The position numbers and the translations under genes are program-made. DNA of 5,828 nt from Bdellovibrionales bacterium (GTDB taxonomy: Bacteria > Bdellovibrionota > Bdellovibrionia > Bdellovibrionales > JAMPXM01). A model generated the notes under the pieces. It ran no database searches and was not told the DNA's origin. It saw only the letters and a program-made list of their open reading frames with translations. Shown one piece after another: positions 1 through 5,813 of this stretch. Numbering within the stretch: the stretch's first letter is position 1; the number at the start of each line of letters is the position of its first letter. The DNA lies in contig SXSP01000257.1 of NCBI GenBank assembly GCA_005792225.1, forward strand, positions 1 to 5,828, read 5' to 3'.

Positions 1-1
1 C

Positions 2-280
2 GCTAAAGGTGAAACTCCTAAGCAAGAGCAAAAGCAAGAAGCTCCGAAACAAGAGCAGAAGCAAGAAGCTCCCAAGCAAGAACAAAAAGCTCCTGCGAAA
101 GTAGAAGCTCCTAAGCAAGAGCAAAAGCAAGAAGCTCCGAAACAAGAGCAGAAGCAAGAAGCTCCCAAGCAAGAGCAAAAAGCTCCTGCAAAAGTAGAAG
201 CTCCTAAGCAAGAGCAAAAAGCTCCCGCGAAAGTTGAAGCTCCGAAACAAGAGCAAAAACAATCGCAAAAACAAGCTTAA
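2..280 (+). CDS. 3' end of a gene with a K/Q/E/P/A-rich repeat tail (partial)
   Basis: An open frame enters from the left edge (codons begin at base 2) and ends at TAA 278-280. The visible 92 residues are almost entirely Lys, Gln, Glu, Pro and Ala, with a few Val, and are made of the repeats APKQEQKQE and APKQEQKAPAKVE. No aromatic or Cys residue is present and no domain can be recognised. Such a tail should be extended and disordered, highly charged but nearly neutral overall. Comparable low-complexity tails occur in periplasm-spanning, cell-wall-associated and nucleic-acid-binding proteins, so composition alone does not give a function. The beginning of the protein lies outside the window. 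The reading frame is supported by the perfect phasing of all repeat units (27, 39 and 93 bp, all multiples of three) and by synonymous third-position changes between copies. No ribosome binding site or start can be judged. Confidence 0.75.
   Translation, partial: AKGETPKQEQKQEAPKQEQKQEAPKQEQKAPAKVEAPKQEQKQEAPKQEQKQEAPKQEQKAPAKVEAPKQEQKAPAKVEAPKQEQKQSQKQA
14..280 (+). repeat. In-frame tandem repeat array (93-bp super-unit made of 27+27+39 bp)
   Basis: Two 93-bp units lie head to tail at 14-106 and 107-199. They differ at only three bases by my alignment: the first base of the unit, one GAA/GAG and one GCG/GCA. Each consists of two 27-bp units (xPKQEQKQE) followed by a 39-bp unit (APKQEQKAPAKVE). 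A further 39-bp unit follows at 200-238 and a degenerate unit closes the gene at 239-280. The high nucleotide identity suggests recent duplication by slippage or unequal recombination. There are no spacers, so this is not a CRISPR array. Confidence 0.9.
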
Positions 281-320
281 GAATCTGAATTAAAACGGAA
301 GGCGTTGAAACCCGCGGCGC

Positions 321-378
321 TCACCGAGGATTACAAGAGAACGTCAGACGGTCGCAAGGCCGGAAGGACGTGCGGTGG
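321..378 (+). ncRNA. Candidate structured RNA segment (3' UTR or cis-regulatory leader)
   Basis: The segment can fold as nested helices. TCACCG 321-326 pairs with CGGTGG 373-378 (one G-U). ACGTC 341-345 pairs with GACGT 367-371. CGGTC 349-353 pairs with GGCCG 358-362 (one U-G), capped by a GCAA (GNRA) tetraloop at 354-357. The two inner helices are separated by a purine-only internal loop, AGA/GAAG. An intrinsic terminator follows two bases later. The layout (structured element, terminator, then ribosome binding site of a gene) resembles a transcription-terminating riboswitch, but it could equally be the folded 3' UTR of the upstream gene or a small RNA. It does not match any riboswitch consensus I can recall. 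Pairing was done by eye with no covariation evidence. Confidence 0.35.
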
Positions 379-379
379 A

Positions 380-407
380 GGAGGTGACGAAAGTCACCTC
401 CTTTTTT
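380..407 (+). terminator. Intrinsic (Rho-independent) terminator
   Basis: A perfect 9-bp stem, GGAGGTGAC 380-388 with GTCACCTCC 393-401, is closed by a GAAA tetraloop (389-392) and followed at once by six T residues (402-407). This is a textbook intrinsic terminator on the plus strand. It would end transcription from the repeat-tail gene (stop at 280). It also separates that gene from the transglutaminase-like gene, whose start lies 55 bases further on, unless read-through is controlled. Confidence 0.93.
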
Positions 408-410
408 ATG

Positions 411-423
411 CGCAAAATTTGCG
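411..423. promoter_or_regulatory. 13-bp palindrome, possible operator
   Basis: CGCAAA 411-416 and TTTGCG 418-423 are perfect inverted arms around a single A. The palindrome lies between the terminator and the ribosome binding site, where a promoter for the downstream gene would have to sit if it has its own. That makes an operator role possible. Short AT-centred palindromes also arise by chance. No convincing -35/-10 pair was seen here: TATTTT at 430-435 is a weak -10 candidate without a good -35. Confidence 0.2.
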
Positions 424-444
424 GAAGCGTATTTTCAACCGGCT

Positions 445-452
445 TAAGGAGG
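445..452 (+). promoter_or_regulatory. Ribosome binding site of the transglutaminase-like gene
   Basis: TAAGGAGG is a full match to the anti-Shine-Dalgarno core. It ends 10 bases before ATG 463 and fixes that ATG as the start. It sits in the loop of a small possible hairpin (CGGC 440-443 with GCCG 457-460), which would leave it exposed. Confidence 0.85.
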
Positions 453-462
453 GCTTGCCGTC

Positions 463-2007
463 ATGAGAACGTTCGCAACCGTGGTCACAACCGTCTCGAT
501 GCTCGGAGCCTTGAGTCCGATTTCGAGTGCGAATGCATCCACAGCTATCGAGATGAATCCGATCGATACCCATGAATATCTCGTTGAGTTTCACAAGAAT
601 CCTAAGAAGGTCATGAACACCCCTCTCGCCCGGCGAGATCAAGATGGCAAACTGATCCTTCCAACAAGTCAGCCGATTGGAACTCGTTCCCCGGAACTCG
701 ACGTCATGATTGAAACCCGGGATCGAACTCGCGCCAAGATTTGCGCGGCGGCGGGAAGCTTCTGCGACCGCAAAGAAAAACCGGGGTTTTGGGCCGAAGC
801 CGACAAGGAAAACCAAATTACCGATTTCCTCTGGGAGAAAGAGTACGTCGGCAATCTGCTCGAAATGGAACAAAAGGGTTTAACAAAGGCAATCCTGCCG
901 GAAGCACCATGGTCCGATTCATTCTGGCCCATGAATCGGGGCCTGATCGCGCGTCGGTGGATGGATAAAGGCTTCCCCGATTCGGCGACGTGGCTCGACA
1001 ACTACAACTACTATCTCGCTCGCGGTCCGATGAGCGTCGGTGTGAACTCGATGGCGGCTTCCGAGAAGTACGATCTTCTCGTCGGAGATTATAACTTCAC
1101 TCTCACGCAAGCCAATTGGGGTGCGGGTCAATCCGCTCAGAAAGATTTCGGCTACGTTCCCGCATGGCAGGGACTCTGCCACGGATGGGCCCCGGCCTCG
1201 TTCGTCGCGGCGAATCCGAAGCGAGCGGTCACCGTTCGTTCACCGAACGGAACGGCGATTACTTTCTATCCCTCCGATATTAAGGCTCTCGCGTCGCAAT
1301 CGTGGGGTGCCGCACCTCCGCGCGTGAACTTCGTCGGAGTTCGTTGCAAGACCTCTCATCCGAAAGAAGATGAATTTGGTCGAGTGATTGATGGTGCTTG
1401 CTTCGATGTGAATCCGGCGACGTGGCATCTTGCGATCACGAATCAGATCGGCGTATTAAAACGCGCGTTCGTCTTCGATTCGACGTACGACTTCCAAGTT
1501 TGGAACTATCCGGTGGACGCTTACTCGTACAAGTACTTCAATCCCCAGACGAAGGCGGTTTCGGATCGCCTCTCGGGAGCGGTGGTACTGCGGAGCGAGT
1601 TCTCGACCGACAAATTCAAGAACTATCGGTCCATCAATACCAAGTACGTCGTCGGTATCGCCATGGAAGTGACTTACATCACCCCGACGGGCCCGAGCAC
1701 GGCGCCGAACGACAAGGTTTCCGCTCATACAATTAAGTATGTTTATGACCTTGAGCTCGACGACAAGGGCAAGATCGTCGGTGGGGAGTGGTACTCCAAT
1801 TTCCATCCCGATTTCATCTGGCAACCGCCGAAAGAGGGAAAACCACTTTCCGTCGCCGAAAAACAGATGTCGACTCCCATTGCTTGGGACGGCAAGGGCC
1901 CGGTGCCTCCAGAGCTCCAGGCGGCCGCGCGCACCTCCTCTCGACGTGAGCAACCCGTGTCGGTGATCGTCGACACTCTCGTCCGAATGGCGCAGGAACC
2001 TGAGTAA
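463..2007 (+). CDS. Secreted transglutaminase elicitor-like protein (GP42 type)
   Basis: Predicted 514-residue exported protein. The N-terminus has a Sec signal peptide with a likely signal peptidase I site after Ala-Asn-Ala (residue 25) and no lipobox, so it should be released to the periplasm or outside. The central part, about residues 105-455, resembles the transglutaminase elicitor family (Phytophthora GP42 and bacterial homologues), which forms Gln-Lys isopeptide crosslinks. The features I recognise are LCHGWAPAS (Cys239 probable nucleophile), PATWH (His322), the FDS segment with Asp339, the VWNYP segment (346-350) and a late GGEWYSNFHPDFIW block (440-453). The catalytic assignments are inferred from motif position. 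Residues 26-105 could be a propeptide and 455-514 is a tail of unknown role. Cys94, Cys101, Cys295 and Cys313 could form disulfides. The start is fixed by a strong ribosome binding site. The stop TAA abuts the ATG of the lipoprotein metallopeptidase gene, so the two form an operon. It could instead be a cysteine-protease-like relative; the family call is from memory of motifs, without a search. Confidence 0.72.
   Translation: MRTFATVVTTVSMLGALSPISSANASTAIEMNPIDTHEYLVEFHKNPKKVMNTPLARRDQDGKLILPTSQPIGTRSPELDVMIETRDRTRAKICAAAGSFCDRKEKPGFWAEADKENQITDFLWEKEYVGNLLEMEQKGLTKAILPEAPWSDSFWPMNRGLIARRWMDKGFPDSATWLDNYNYYLARGPMSVGVNSMAASEKYDLLVGDYNFTLTQANWGAGQSAQKDFGYVPAWQGLCHGWAPASFVAANPKRAVTVRSPNGTAITFYPSDIKALASQSWGAAPPRVNFVGVRCKTSHPKEDEFGRVIDGACFDVNPATWHLAITNQIGVLKRAFVFDSTYDFQVWNYPVDAYSYKYFNPQTKAVSDRLSGAVVLRSEFSTDKFKNYRSINTKYVVGIAMEVTYITPTGPSTAPNDKVSAHTIKYVYDLELDDKGKIVGGEWYSNFHPDFIWQPPKEGKPLSVAEKQMSTPIAWDGKGPVPPELQAAARTSSRREQPVSVIVDTLVRMAQEPE
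1994..1998 (+). promoter_or_regulatory. Ribosome binding site of the metallopeptidase gene, inside the preceding gene
   Basis: AGGAA lies within the last codons of the transglutaminase-like gene, about nine bases before ATG 2008. The stop TAA (2005-2007) is directly followed by the start ATG (2008-2010) with no gap. This arrangement favours translational coupling by re-initiation. Confidence 0.55.
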
Positions 2008-3759
2008 ATGATTCGGTTTGTTTTTTTGGCGGTACTTGCCTTTCTCGCGCTGGGACTCACGTCCTGCGGAGAGAAAAAGCAAGTTCCGCCCGCCGTCTCC
2101 ATCCGCGTGGAACGTCTCGCGACGGGCGATGCGTTTCACGTGACATGGAGATCCGAACAACCCACGCGTGCTCTTGTTTTTTCACGCGGTCTCGGTCTCC
2201 GGGAGGGGCGCTGGAAGCCCGTGGGAAGCGGATTGAAGTTTGTCTCGCGAGGAGGTTACGACATTCTCGAGAGCGAACTCGATCGAATCGAGTTCGGTGC
2301 GGTGATCCCCGAGAGAACCTCCGAAGTCATCGGGGATTACCCGTTTCTCACAACTTTTTCAGACGGCGGCTTGGTTTTATACACAGGTCACCTGGACGCG
2401 GCGTCGATTCATTGTCTCAATCTTTGTAGCCCCGCCGAAATCGAAGTGGCCCGCGGGGGGTTCAATAAGACGGCTCTCCAGCTCATTCCCCGAAATTCAG
2501 AACTCATCGTGACGGAGGCGGGTGTTGCGCGCCAACAGCTCCTCTTCCACCCACCACCCGGGGGAGCTCTGGTTTATTTCGGTCGGCAAGAGGTGAGTCA
2601 AGCGAACGGGTTTTCGGTCATCGCCGACCCGCGACTTCCGAGATGGTTGGAGCGAGAGACGAAACGACTTCTTCCGAAGATTCTGAATCTGAACGCAGCA
2701 AAGCTCGGGCGCAGACCACACGAGCCGCTTGTCTTCATCCCTTATATGAATGAAGAGAATTCGCGGTTCTCCATGCGCCACTCGGGTTCCGTCGTTGGCA
2801 ATCACGTTCTTCTCTCACTCTACGGAGCCAGTTGGGAGCGGCGCGGGCCCGGAACACTCGATCAGTATCGCAAACTTCTGGCTCACGAAGCGTTCCACCT
2901 CTGGAACGCGAACCTCTTTCACAACAGTCACAGAACGGGAACGCGGTGGCTTCACGAGGGGAGCGCTGACGAATTTTCGATCCTCGCTTTGGCTGAACTT
3001 GGATTGTTGAGTTCGCGCGAACTTCGGCAGCTTCGTACGGAGGCACTCAACCGCTGTTTAATCGGCCTCACGGGCGCAACGATTCCCGAATCAGATTATG
3101 CGGCTCATATCCGTAACCATTACGACTGCGGCTCCGTGGTTCAGTCGCTTCTCGGTTACCAACTCGAAAGACAGGGGAGCGATCTTTGGACCTTCTGGTC
3201 TTCGCTCTTTGATGTCGCGGGGAAGAACAACAGGTTCTACAATCCGGAAACTTTTTATTCACTCGCGAATGGTCAGACGTCCGCGCCCAAACTGGTCGAC
3301 TCCCTCGAGGCCCTCACGCAAGGGAAAGTCGGTGGGCCCGAAGGTGAAACGGATGCACTCGAAGAACTCTTCTTCAGTTCTTTCCGCACAGTTGGAATCG
3401 ACATCACGGCAACCGACGACGGCGACTGGCCCGAATGGTACCGAGAGCTGGTTCTTGAGCGCGCTCTCTCCATGGCATTGATGGCGGATTGCGGAAGCGC
3501 CGGATATTACGTGAGTGATGAAAATAGCATCCGCATCGTGGGTCGGCCCTCTTGCCGCTACTTAAAATCGGATCAAGACATTACGACGATCGCGGGGCGC
3601 GATTTTCGGCTCGAAGCCGTTCAAGTTTACGACTCGATTCGTTCTTCCTGCGCTGATGAACCTTCCTTCGAAATCGCGGGACCCAGTCTGCATGCGCCTT
3701 TGACGCTCGCGTGTCCCACACTCCCTCGTCGCCCCCGTTACATGTCTATCGCCGACTAG
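2008..3759 (+). CDS. Lipoprotein zinc metallopeptidase, gluzincin (M61-like)
   Basis: Predicted 583-residue lipoprotein. A hydrophobic signal ends in the lipobox LTSC, with Cys20 the lipidated residue. Gly at +2 argues against inner-membrane retention, so an outer-membrane location is likely. Residues about 28-190 look like a beta-rich N-terminal domain (note DYPFL and the GGLVLYTGHL stretch, 110-129). The catalytic region carries HEAFHLWN at 293-300: His293 and His297 are zinc ligands and Glu294 is the general base. WLHEG at 314-318 supplies Glu317 as third ligand, giving HExxH-x19-E, the gluzincin pattern. The HExxHxWN form is closest to M61 (glycyl aminopeptidase-like) enzymes. Those usually end in a PDZ domain; here residues about 490-545 (DCGSAGYY, then DITTIAG at 524-530) may be a degenerate one. 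Cys136/140, 350/374, 495/516, 548 and 569 allow disulfides expected of an exported protein. The gene is coupled to the upstream transglutaminase-like gene. The substrate is unknown, and M1-like assignment is the main alternative. Confidence 0.8.
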   Translation: MIRFVFLAVLAFLALGLTSCGEKKQVPPAVSIRVERLATGDAFHVTWRSEQPTRALVFSRGLGLREGRWKPVGSGLKFVSRGGYDILESELDRIEFGAVIPERTSEVIGDYPFLTTFSDGGLVLYTGHLDAASIHCLNLCSPAEIEVARGGFNKTALQLIPRNSELIVTEAGVARQQLLFHPPPGGALVYFGRQEVSQANGFSVIADPRLPRWLERETKRLLPKILNLNAAKLGRRPHEPLVFIPYMNEENSRFSMRHSGSVVGNHVLLSLYGASWERRGPGTLDQYRKLLAHEAFHLWNANLFHNSHRTGTRWLHEGSADEFSILALAELGLLSSRELRQLRTEALNRCLIGLTGATIPESDYAAHIRNHYDCGSVVQSLLGYQLERQGSDLWTFWSSLFDVAGKNNRFYNPETFYSLANGQTSAPKLVDSLEALTQGKVGGPEGETDALEELFFSSFRTVGIDITATDDGDWPEWYRELVLERALSMALMADCGSAGYYVSDENSIRIVGRPSCRYLKSDQDITTIAGRDFRLEAVQVYDSIRSSCADEPSFEIAGPSLHAPLTLACPTLPRRPRYMSIAD

Positions 3760-3880
3760 ACGTTCGCCCAGAGAAATCCTGACTCCAAGTCCCTGCCCAG
3801 CATTTGAGCTTTGGTTCTATCGAAGTGACACACTGACACTCTCGAACCCTCTATCGCTCCGCGTGCATTCCGTGGATAGA

Positions 3881-3907
3881 TAAAAAATGTCTCAATGTTA
3901 AAAAATG
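3881..3907 (+). repeat. Direct repeat TAAAAAATG x2, 18-bp period
   Basis: TAAAAAATG occurs at 3881-3889 and again at 3899-3907, separated by nine bases. The pair lies 47-73 bases upstream of the subtilase start in the most AT-rich part of the intergenic region. It could be a binding site for a regulator or an A-tract promoter element, or a chance product of AT-rich sequence. Confidence 0.45.
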
Positions 3908-3913
3908 AGCACA

Positions 3914-3932
3914 ATTCGACACTACGTCGAAT
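3914..3932. promoter_or_regulatory. 7-bp inverted repeat upstream of the subtilase gene
   Basis: ATTCGAC 3914-3920 and GTCGAAT 3926-3932 are perfect inverted arms around ACTAC. There is no T-run after it, so it is not an intrinsic terminator. It ends 21 bases before ATG 3954, so it could be an operator near the promoter or a hairpin in the mRNA leader close to the ribosome binding site. Confidence 0.4.
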
Positions 3933-3944
3933 GACTGAAACCAC

Positions 3945-3950
3945 GGAGGG
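3945..3950 (+). promoter_or_regulatory. Ribosome binding site deciding the subtilase start
   Basis: GGAGGG lies just before ATG 3954, with GGAGG ending four bases from the start codon, which is close but usable. The in-frame ATG at 3966 would leave a 16-base gap and remove the Arg that gives the signal peptide its positive N-region, so 3954 is preferred. Confidence 0.7.
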
Positions 3951-3953
3951 GTC

Positions 3954-5537
3954 ATGGTCAATAGGATGCTGTGCGCGCTTGCCGCATCGTCAATCTTCTC
4001 GTTAGCGGCGTGTGCACAGGGGAGCGGAGGCGATTCGTCGACTCCTTTCGCTTCGTACTGCGATGCGAGTTTTACAAATCAAGTCGGGAGCACTTTGGCG
4101 CCGCTCGCAAGCTCTCATCAGGATCCCTTCGAAGCTTACGGCAAAGTTCTTTTCGATAACGCTGATACGGGGTCTGCGCACGCTCCCTACATCAATTCAC
4201 TTCTCTCTTCGACCGCCAATGAAAAGTGGATGGACGCGGGAACGGAAGTGGCCGTGACTCTCCGCCAATCTTGCCAGGCCGGCGAGATTTCAACGTCGGT
4301 CTCGAGTGAAGTGACGGCGCCGTTCCGAGCGGAAGTAATGTCTTACACTTGGCGCCTTCCCCGCGCGATGAGCGTGGCTCAACTGAACGATCTCGCCAAT
4401 GCCGACGAGTGCGTGGTGGGGATCAGCGAAGCTCGCAAGTATTTCGTCAACTCTCTTCCGAATGATCCCCAAGCCGCCAATCAGGGGCACCTTGTTTCAA
4501 TCGAGGCCGGAGCCGCGTACGATGTCATTTATCCCGCGCTCGCGGTGCGCCCCGTGGTGATCGCGGTGATCGACACCGGCATTGATGTTCAACACCCGTA
4601 TCTTCGCGACGTTCTCTGGAAGAACTCAAAAGAAATCGCCGGCAACGGACTCGATGACGACAAAAACGGTTATGCCGACGACATCAACGGCTACAACTTC
4701 GCCGACGATGTACCGAGCCCCGTGCAAACGGGAACTTGGTCGGGAAACCAACACGGAACTCACGTGGCGGGCCTCGCCGCCGCCGAGAGCGGAAACGGTA
4801 TCGGGATCGCGGGCGTCATGGGACAAGGCTCGCGCATCATGATGCTCAACGTGTTCGGTAAGAACTCCGGCGCCTACGTCTCTGATATCGCGAATGCCAT
4901 TCGTTATGCCGTCAACAACGGTGCCGATGTCATCAACATGAGCCTCGGTGGAAGCGGCCGCAGTGCCACTTACGAAGCGGCTCTCGCGTACGCGGTTAAA
5001 AACGGCGTCACCGTTGTCGTCGCGGCCGGAAACGAAGCTTCGGAAACGGGTGGATCCTACTTCCAGTCGCCGTCATCTTATTCGCCGATGTTTGAAGGAA
5101 TGCTCGCTGTCGCATCCACCGATTCCGCCACCGGCGCGCTTTCGACATATTCCAACTACAGTGCGAAGTTCGTTGAGATCTCGGCTCCGGGATCTGAAAA
5201 CAGCCGCGCCCGTCGCGGTCTCCTCTCGACTTGGACTCGCAGCGGTTATGCGCGCATTCAGGGAACATCGATGGCTTCGCCCGTTGTCGCGGGAGCGGCA
5301 GGCCTCGCGATCTCGATGCTCCGCTCACGTGGCTACGAGCCGAGCCCCGCGACCATCGAGGGATTGTTCGCCGTTGCCTCCGTCAACAAAGACGGACTCC
5401 GCTCGAAAGTTCAAGCGGGCCGCGCGCTCAATCTCCGCGTCTTGGCCGAGTATATAAACAAAAATTATCCAGTCTCGCGCAGCCGCTCCCGCATCGACCC
5501 CGGTGTGCCCGGTTACAAGCCCTGCCAAGTTTATTGA
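3954..5537 (+). CDS. Subtilisin-family (S8) serine protease lipoprotein
   Basis: Predicted 527-residue surface protease. The signal peptide ends in the lipobox LAAC (Cys20 lipidated, Ala at +2), which suggests outer-membrane anchoring. Residues about 110-170 form a propeptide resembling the I9 inhibitor type (TWRLPRAMS at 132-140, DECVVGI at 151-157). The linker NDPQAANQGHL (170-180) leads into the catalytic domain. The triad is complete: Asp207 in VIDTGID, His267 in HGTHVAG and Ser439 in GTSMASP. Asn360 in AAGN is the oxyanion-hole residue. An Asp/Asn-rich stretch at 230-250 (GNGLDDDKNG) is common in S8 enzymes and probably binds calcium. The catalytic domain ends near 500, followed by an Arg/Ser-rich tail with one Cys (524). 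Cys36, Cys107 and Cys153 lie in the propart. No added binding or sorting domain is seen. It follows the metallopeptidase gene after 194 bp and may have its own promoter. The family is certain; the substrate is unknown. Confidence 0.95.
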   Translation: MVNRMLCALAASSIFSLAACAQGSGGDSSTPFASYCDASFTNQVGSTLAPLASSHQDPFEAYGKVLFDNADTGSAHAPYINSLLSSTANEKWMDAGTEVAVTLRQSCQAGEISTSVSSEVTAPFRAEVMSYTWRLPRAMSVAQLNDLANADECVVGISEARKYFVNSLPNDPQAANQGHLVSIEAGAAYDVIYPALAVRPVVIAVIDTGIDVQHPYLRDVLWKNSKEIAGNGLDDDKNGYADDINGYNFADDVPSPVQTGTWSGNQHGTHVAGLAAAESGNGIGIAGVMGQGSRIMMLNVFGKNSGAYVSDIANAIRYAVNNGADVINMSLGGSGRSATYEAALAYAVKNGVTVVVAAGNEASETGGSYFQSPSSYSPMFEGMLAVASTDSATGALSTYSNYSAKFVEISAPGSENSRARRGLLSTWTRSGYARIQGTSMASPVVAGAAGLAISMLRSRGYEPSPATIEGLFAVASVNKDGLRSKVQAGRALNLRVLAEYINKNYPVSRSRSRIDPGVPGYKPCQVY

Positions 5538-5547
5538 TTGAATTCAC

Positions 5548-5582
5548 CACGCTACGCTCCTCAAGCCGAGGAGCGTAGCGTG
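5548..5582. terminator. Perfect 15-bp hairpin after the subtilase gene, possible terminator
   Basis: The arms at 5548-5562 and 5568-5582 are exact reverse complements over 15 bp, around a five-base loop AAGCC. The hairpin starts 11 bases after the subtilase stop codon, the usual place for a terminator. There is no T-run on either strand next to the stem, so it is not a canonical intrinsic terminator. It may block 3' exonucleases, assist Rho-independent release without a U-tract, or be one copy of a dispersed palindromic repeat. Confidence 0.55.
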
Positions 5583-5586
5583 TCTG

Positions 5587-5634
5587 TCGCTCCCGCCAGC
5601 CGAAGGCGCCATGCGGGCGAGGGCAGGAGCCCGC
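5587..5634. repeat. GC-rich overlapping inverted repeats (REP-like)
   Basis: GCGGG(C) at 5613-5618 can pair either backwards with CCCGC 5592-5596 (extended by TCG 5587-5589 with CGA 5618-5620 across a CT bulge) or forwards with GCCCGC 5629-5634. The two pairings exclude each other. Inside the first loop, GCC 5599-5601 and GGC 5605-5607 form a small extra stem. Short GC-rich intergenic palindromes like this resemble REP-type elements, but copy number cannot be seen from one window. Confidence 0.35.
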
Positions 5635-5780
5635 GTCTCCGACAAAAAGAAGAGATGCCCGCTCGCTGTCTACCGTCTAACCACTTCACGCCATTTCGTG
5701 TCCCTCGCGCTCACTCCTAACTTCCATACCCTGTTCTATTCCTCGCCATCCCTGTAAAAGAGGCATTGGGCTTGCAACTT

Positions 5781-5808
5781 CCTCCGCAGCGTCTCAATCG
5801 TTCGGAGG
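5781..5808 (+). promoter_or_regulatory. Possible hairpin hiding the ribosome binding site of the next gene
   Basis: CCTCCG 5781-5786 is the exact reverse complement of CGGAGG 5803-5808, which contains the Shine-Dalgarno sequence (GGAGG 5804-5808) of the gene starting at 5814. Pairing across a 16-base loop would mask the ribosome binding site. With only six pairs and a long loop, the effect would be modest. Confidence 0.3.
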
Positions 5809-5813
5809 TATCG

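Larger units (their letters stand above)
3760..3953. other. Intergenic region before the subtilase gene
   Basis: This 194-bp noncoding stretch shows no intrinsic terminator for the metallopeptidase gene: hairpins seen lack a T-run. It becomes AT-rich from about 3877 to 3907, where a promoter would be plausible (TAGATA 3877-3882 as a possible -10), but no matching -35 was found at normal spacing. It also holds a 9-bp direct repeat and a 7-bp inverted repeat, listed separately. Co-transcription of the subtilase gene with the upstream pair therefore cannot be excluded. Confidence 0.6.
5538..5813. other. Noncoding region with stacked hairpins
   Basis: These 276 bases contain no gene I would accept. 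Small frames here have no supporting ribosome binding site or domain. The first third holds one long perfect hairpin and then GC-rich inverted repeats (listed separately). From about 5660 to 5780 the plus strand is pyrimidine-rich and featureless. No clear promoter for the gene at 5814 was found. Confidence 0.6.

Noticed and set aside
14..238. CRISPR array
   Set aside because: The repeats are contiguous without unique spacers and stay in one reading frame, so they are coding repeats.
305..334. Possible sigma-70 promoter (TTGAAA with GATTAC at 18-bp spacing)
   Set aside because: The -10 match is only three of six, so it is not reported as a feature, although a promoter here would fit the leader-RNA idea.
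341..374. Signal recognition particle RNA core, suggested by CCGGAAGG
   Set aside because: The conserved asymmetric loop sequences flanking the GGAA tetraloop in SRP RNA are absent, and a GCAA-capped fold fits the segment better.
406..873. Minus-strand open frame of 155 codons over the terminator and signal-peptide region
   Set aside because: It is antisense to a well-supported gene, has an unlikely composition and shows no recognised domain.
1456..2160. Long minus-strand open frame of 234 codons
   Set aside because: It is the shadow of the transglutaminase-like and metallopeptidase genes. Its translation is Arg/His-rich without any domain, and the plus-strand genes have signals, motifs and ribosome binding sites.
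3820..3845. Imperfect hairpin and TGACAC direct repeat after the metallopeptidase gene
   Set aside because: The stem is eight pairs with a bulge, has no T-run, and the six-base repeat is short enough to be chance.
4948..5457. Plus-strand open frame of 169 codons inside the subtilase gene
   Set aside because: It overlaps the catalytic Ser region of the S8 protease in another frame and is a Ser/Arg-rich shadow.
3966..5537. Alternative start of the subtilase gene at the second ATG
   Set aside because: The ribosome binding site would be 16 bases away and the signal peptide would lose its only positive N-terminal residue.
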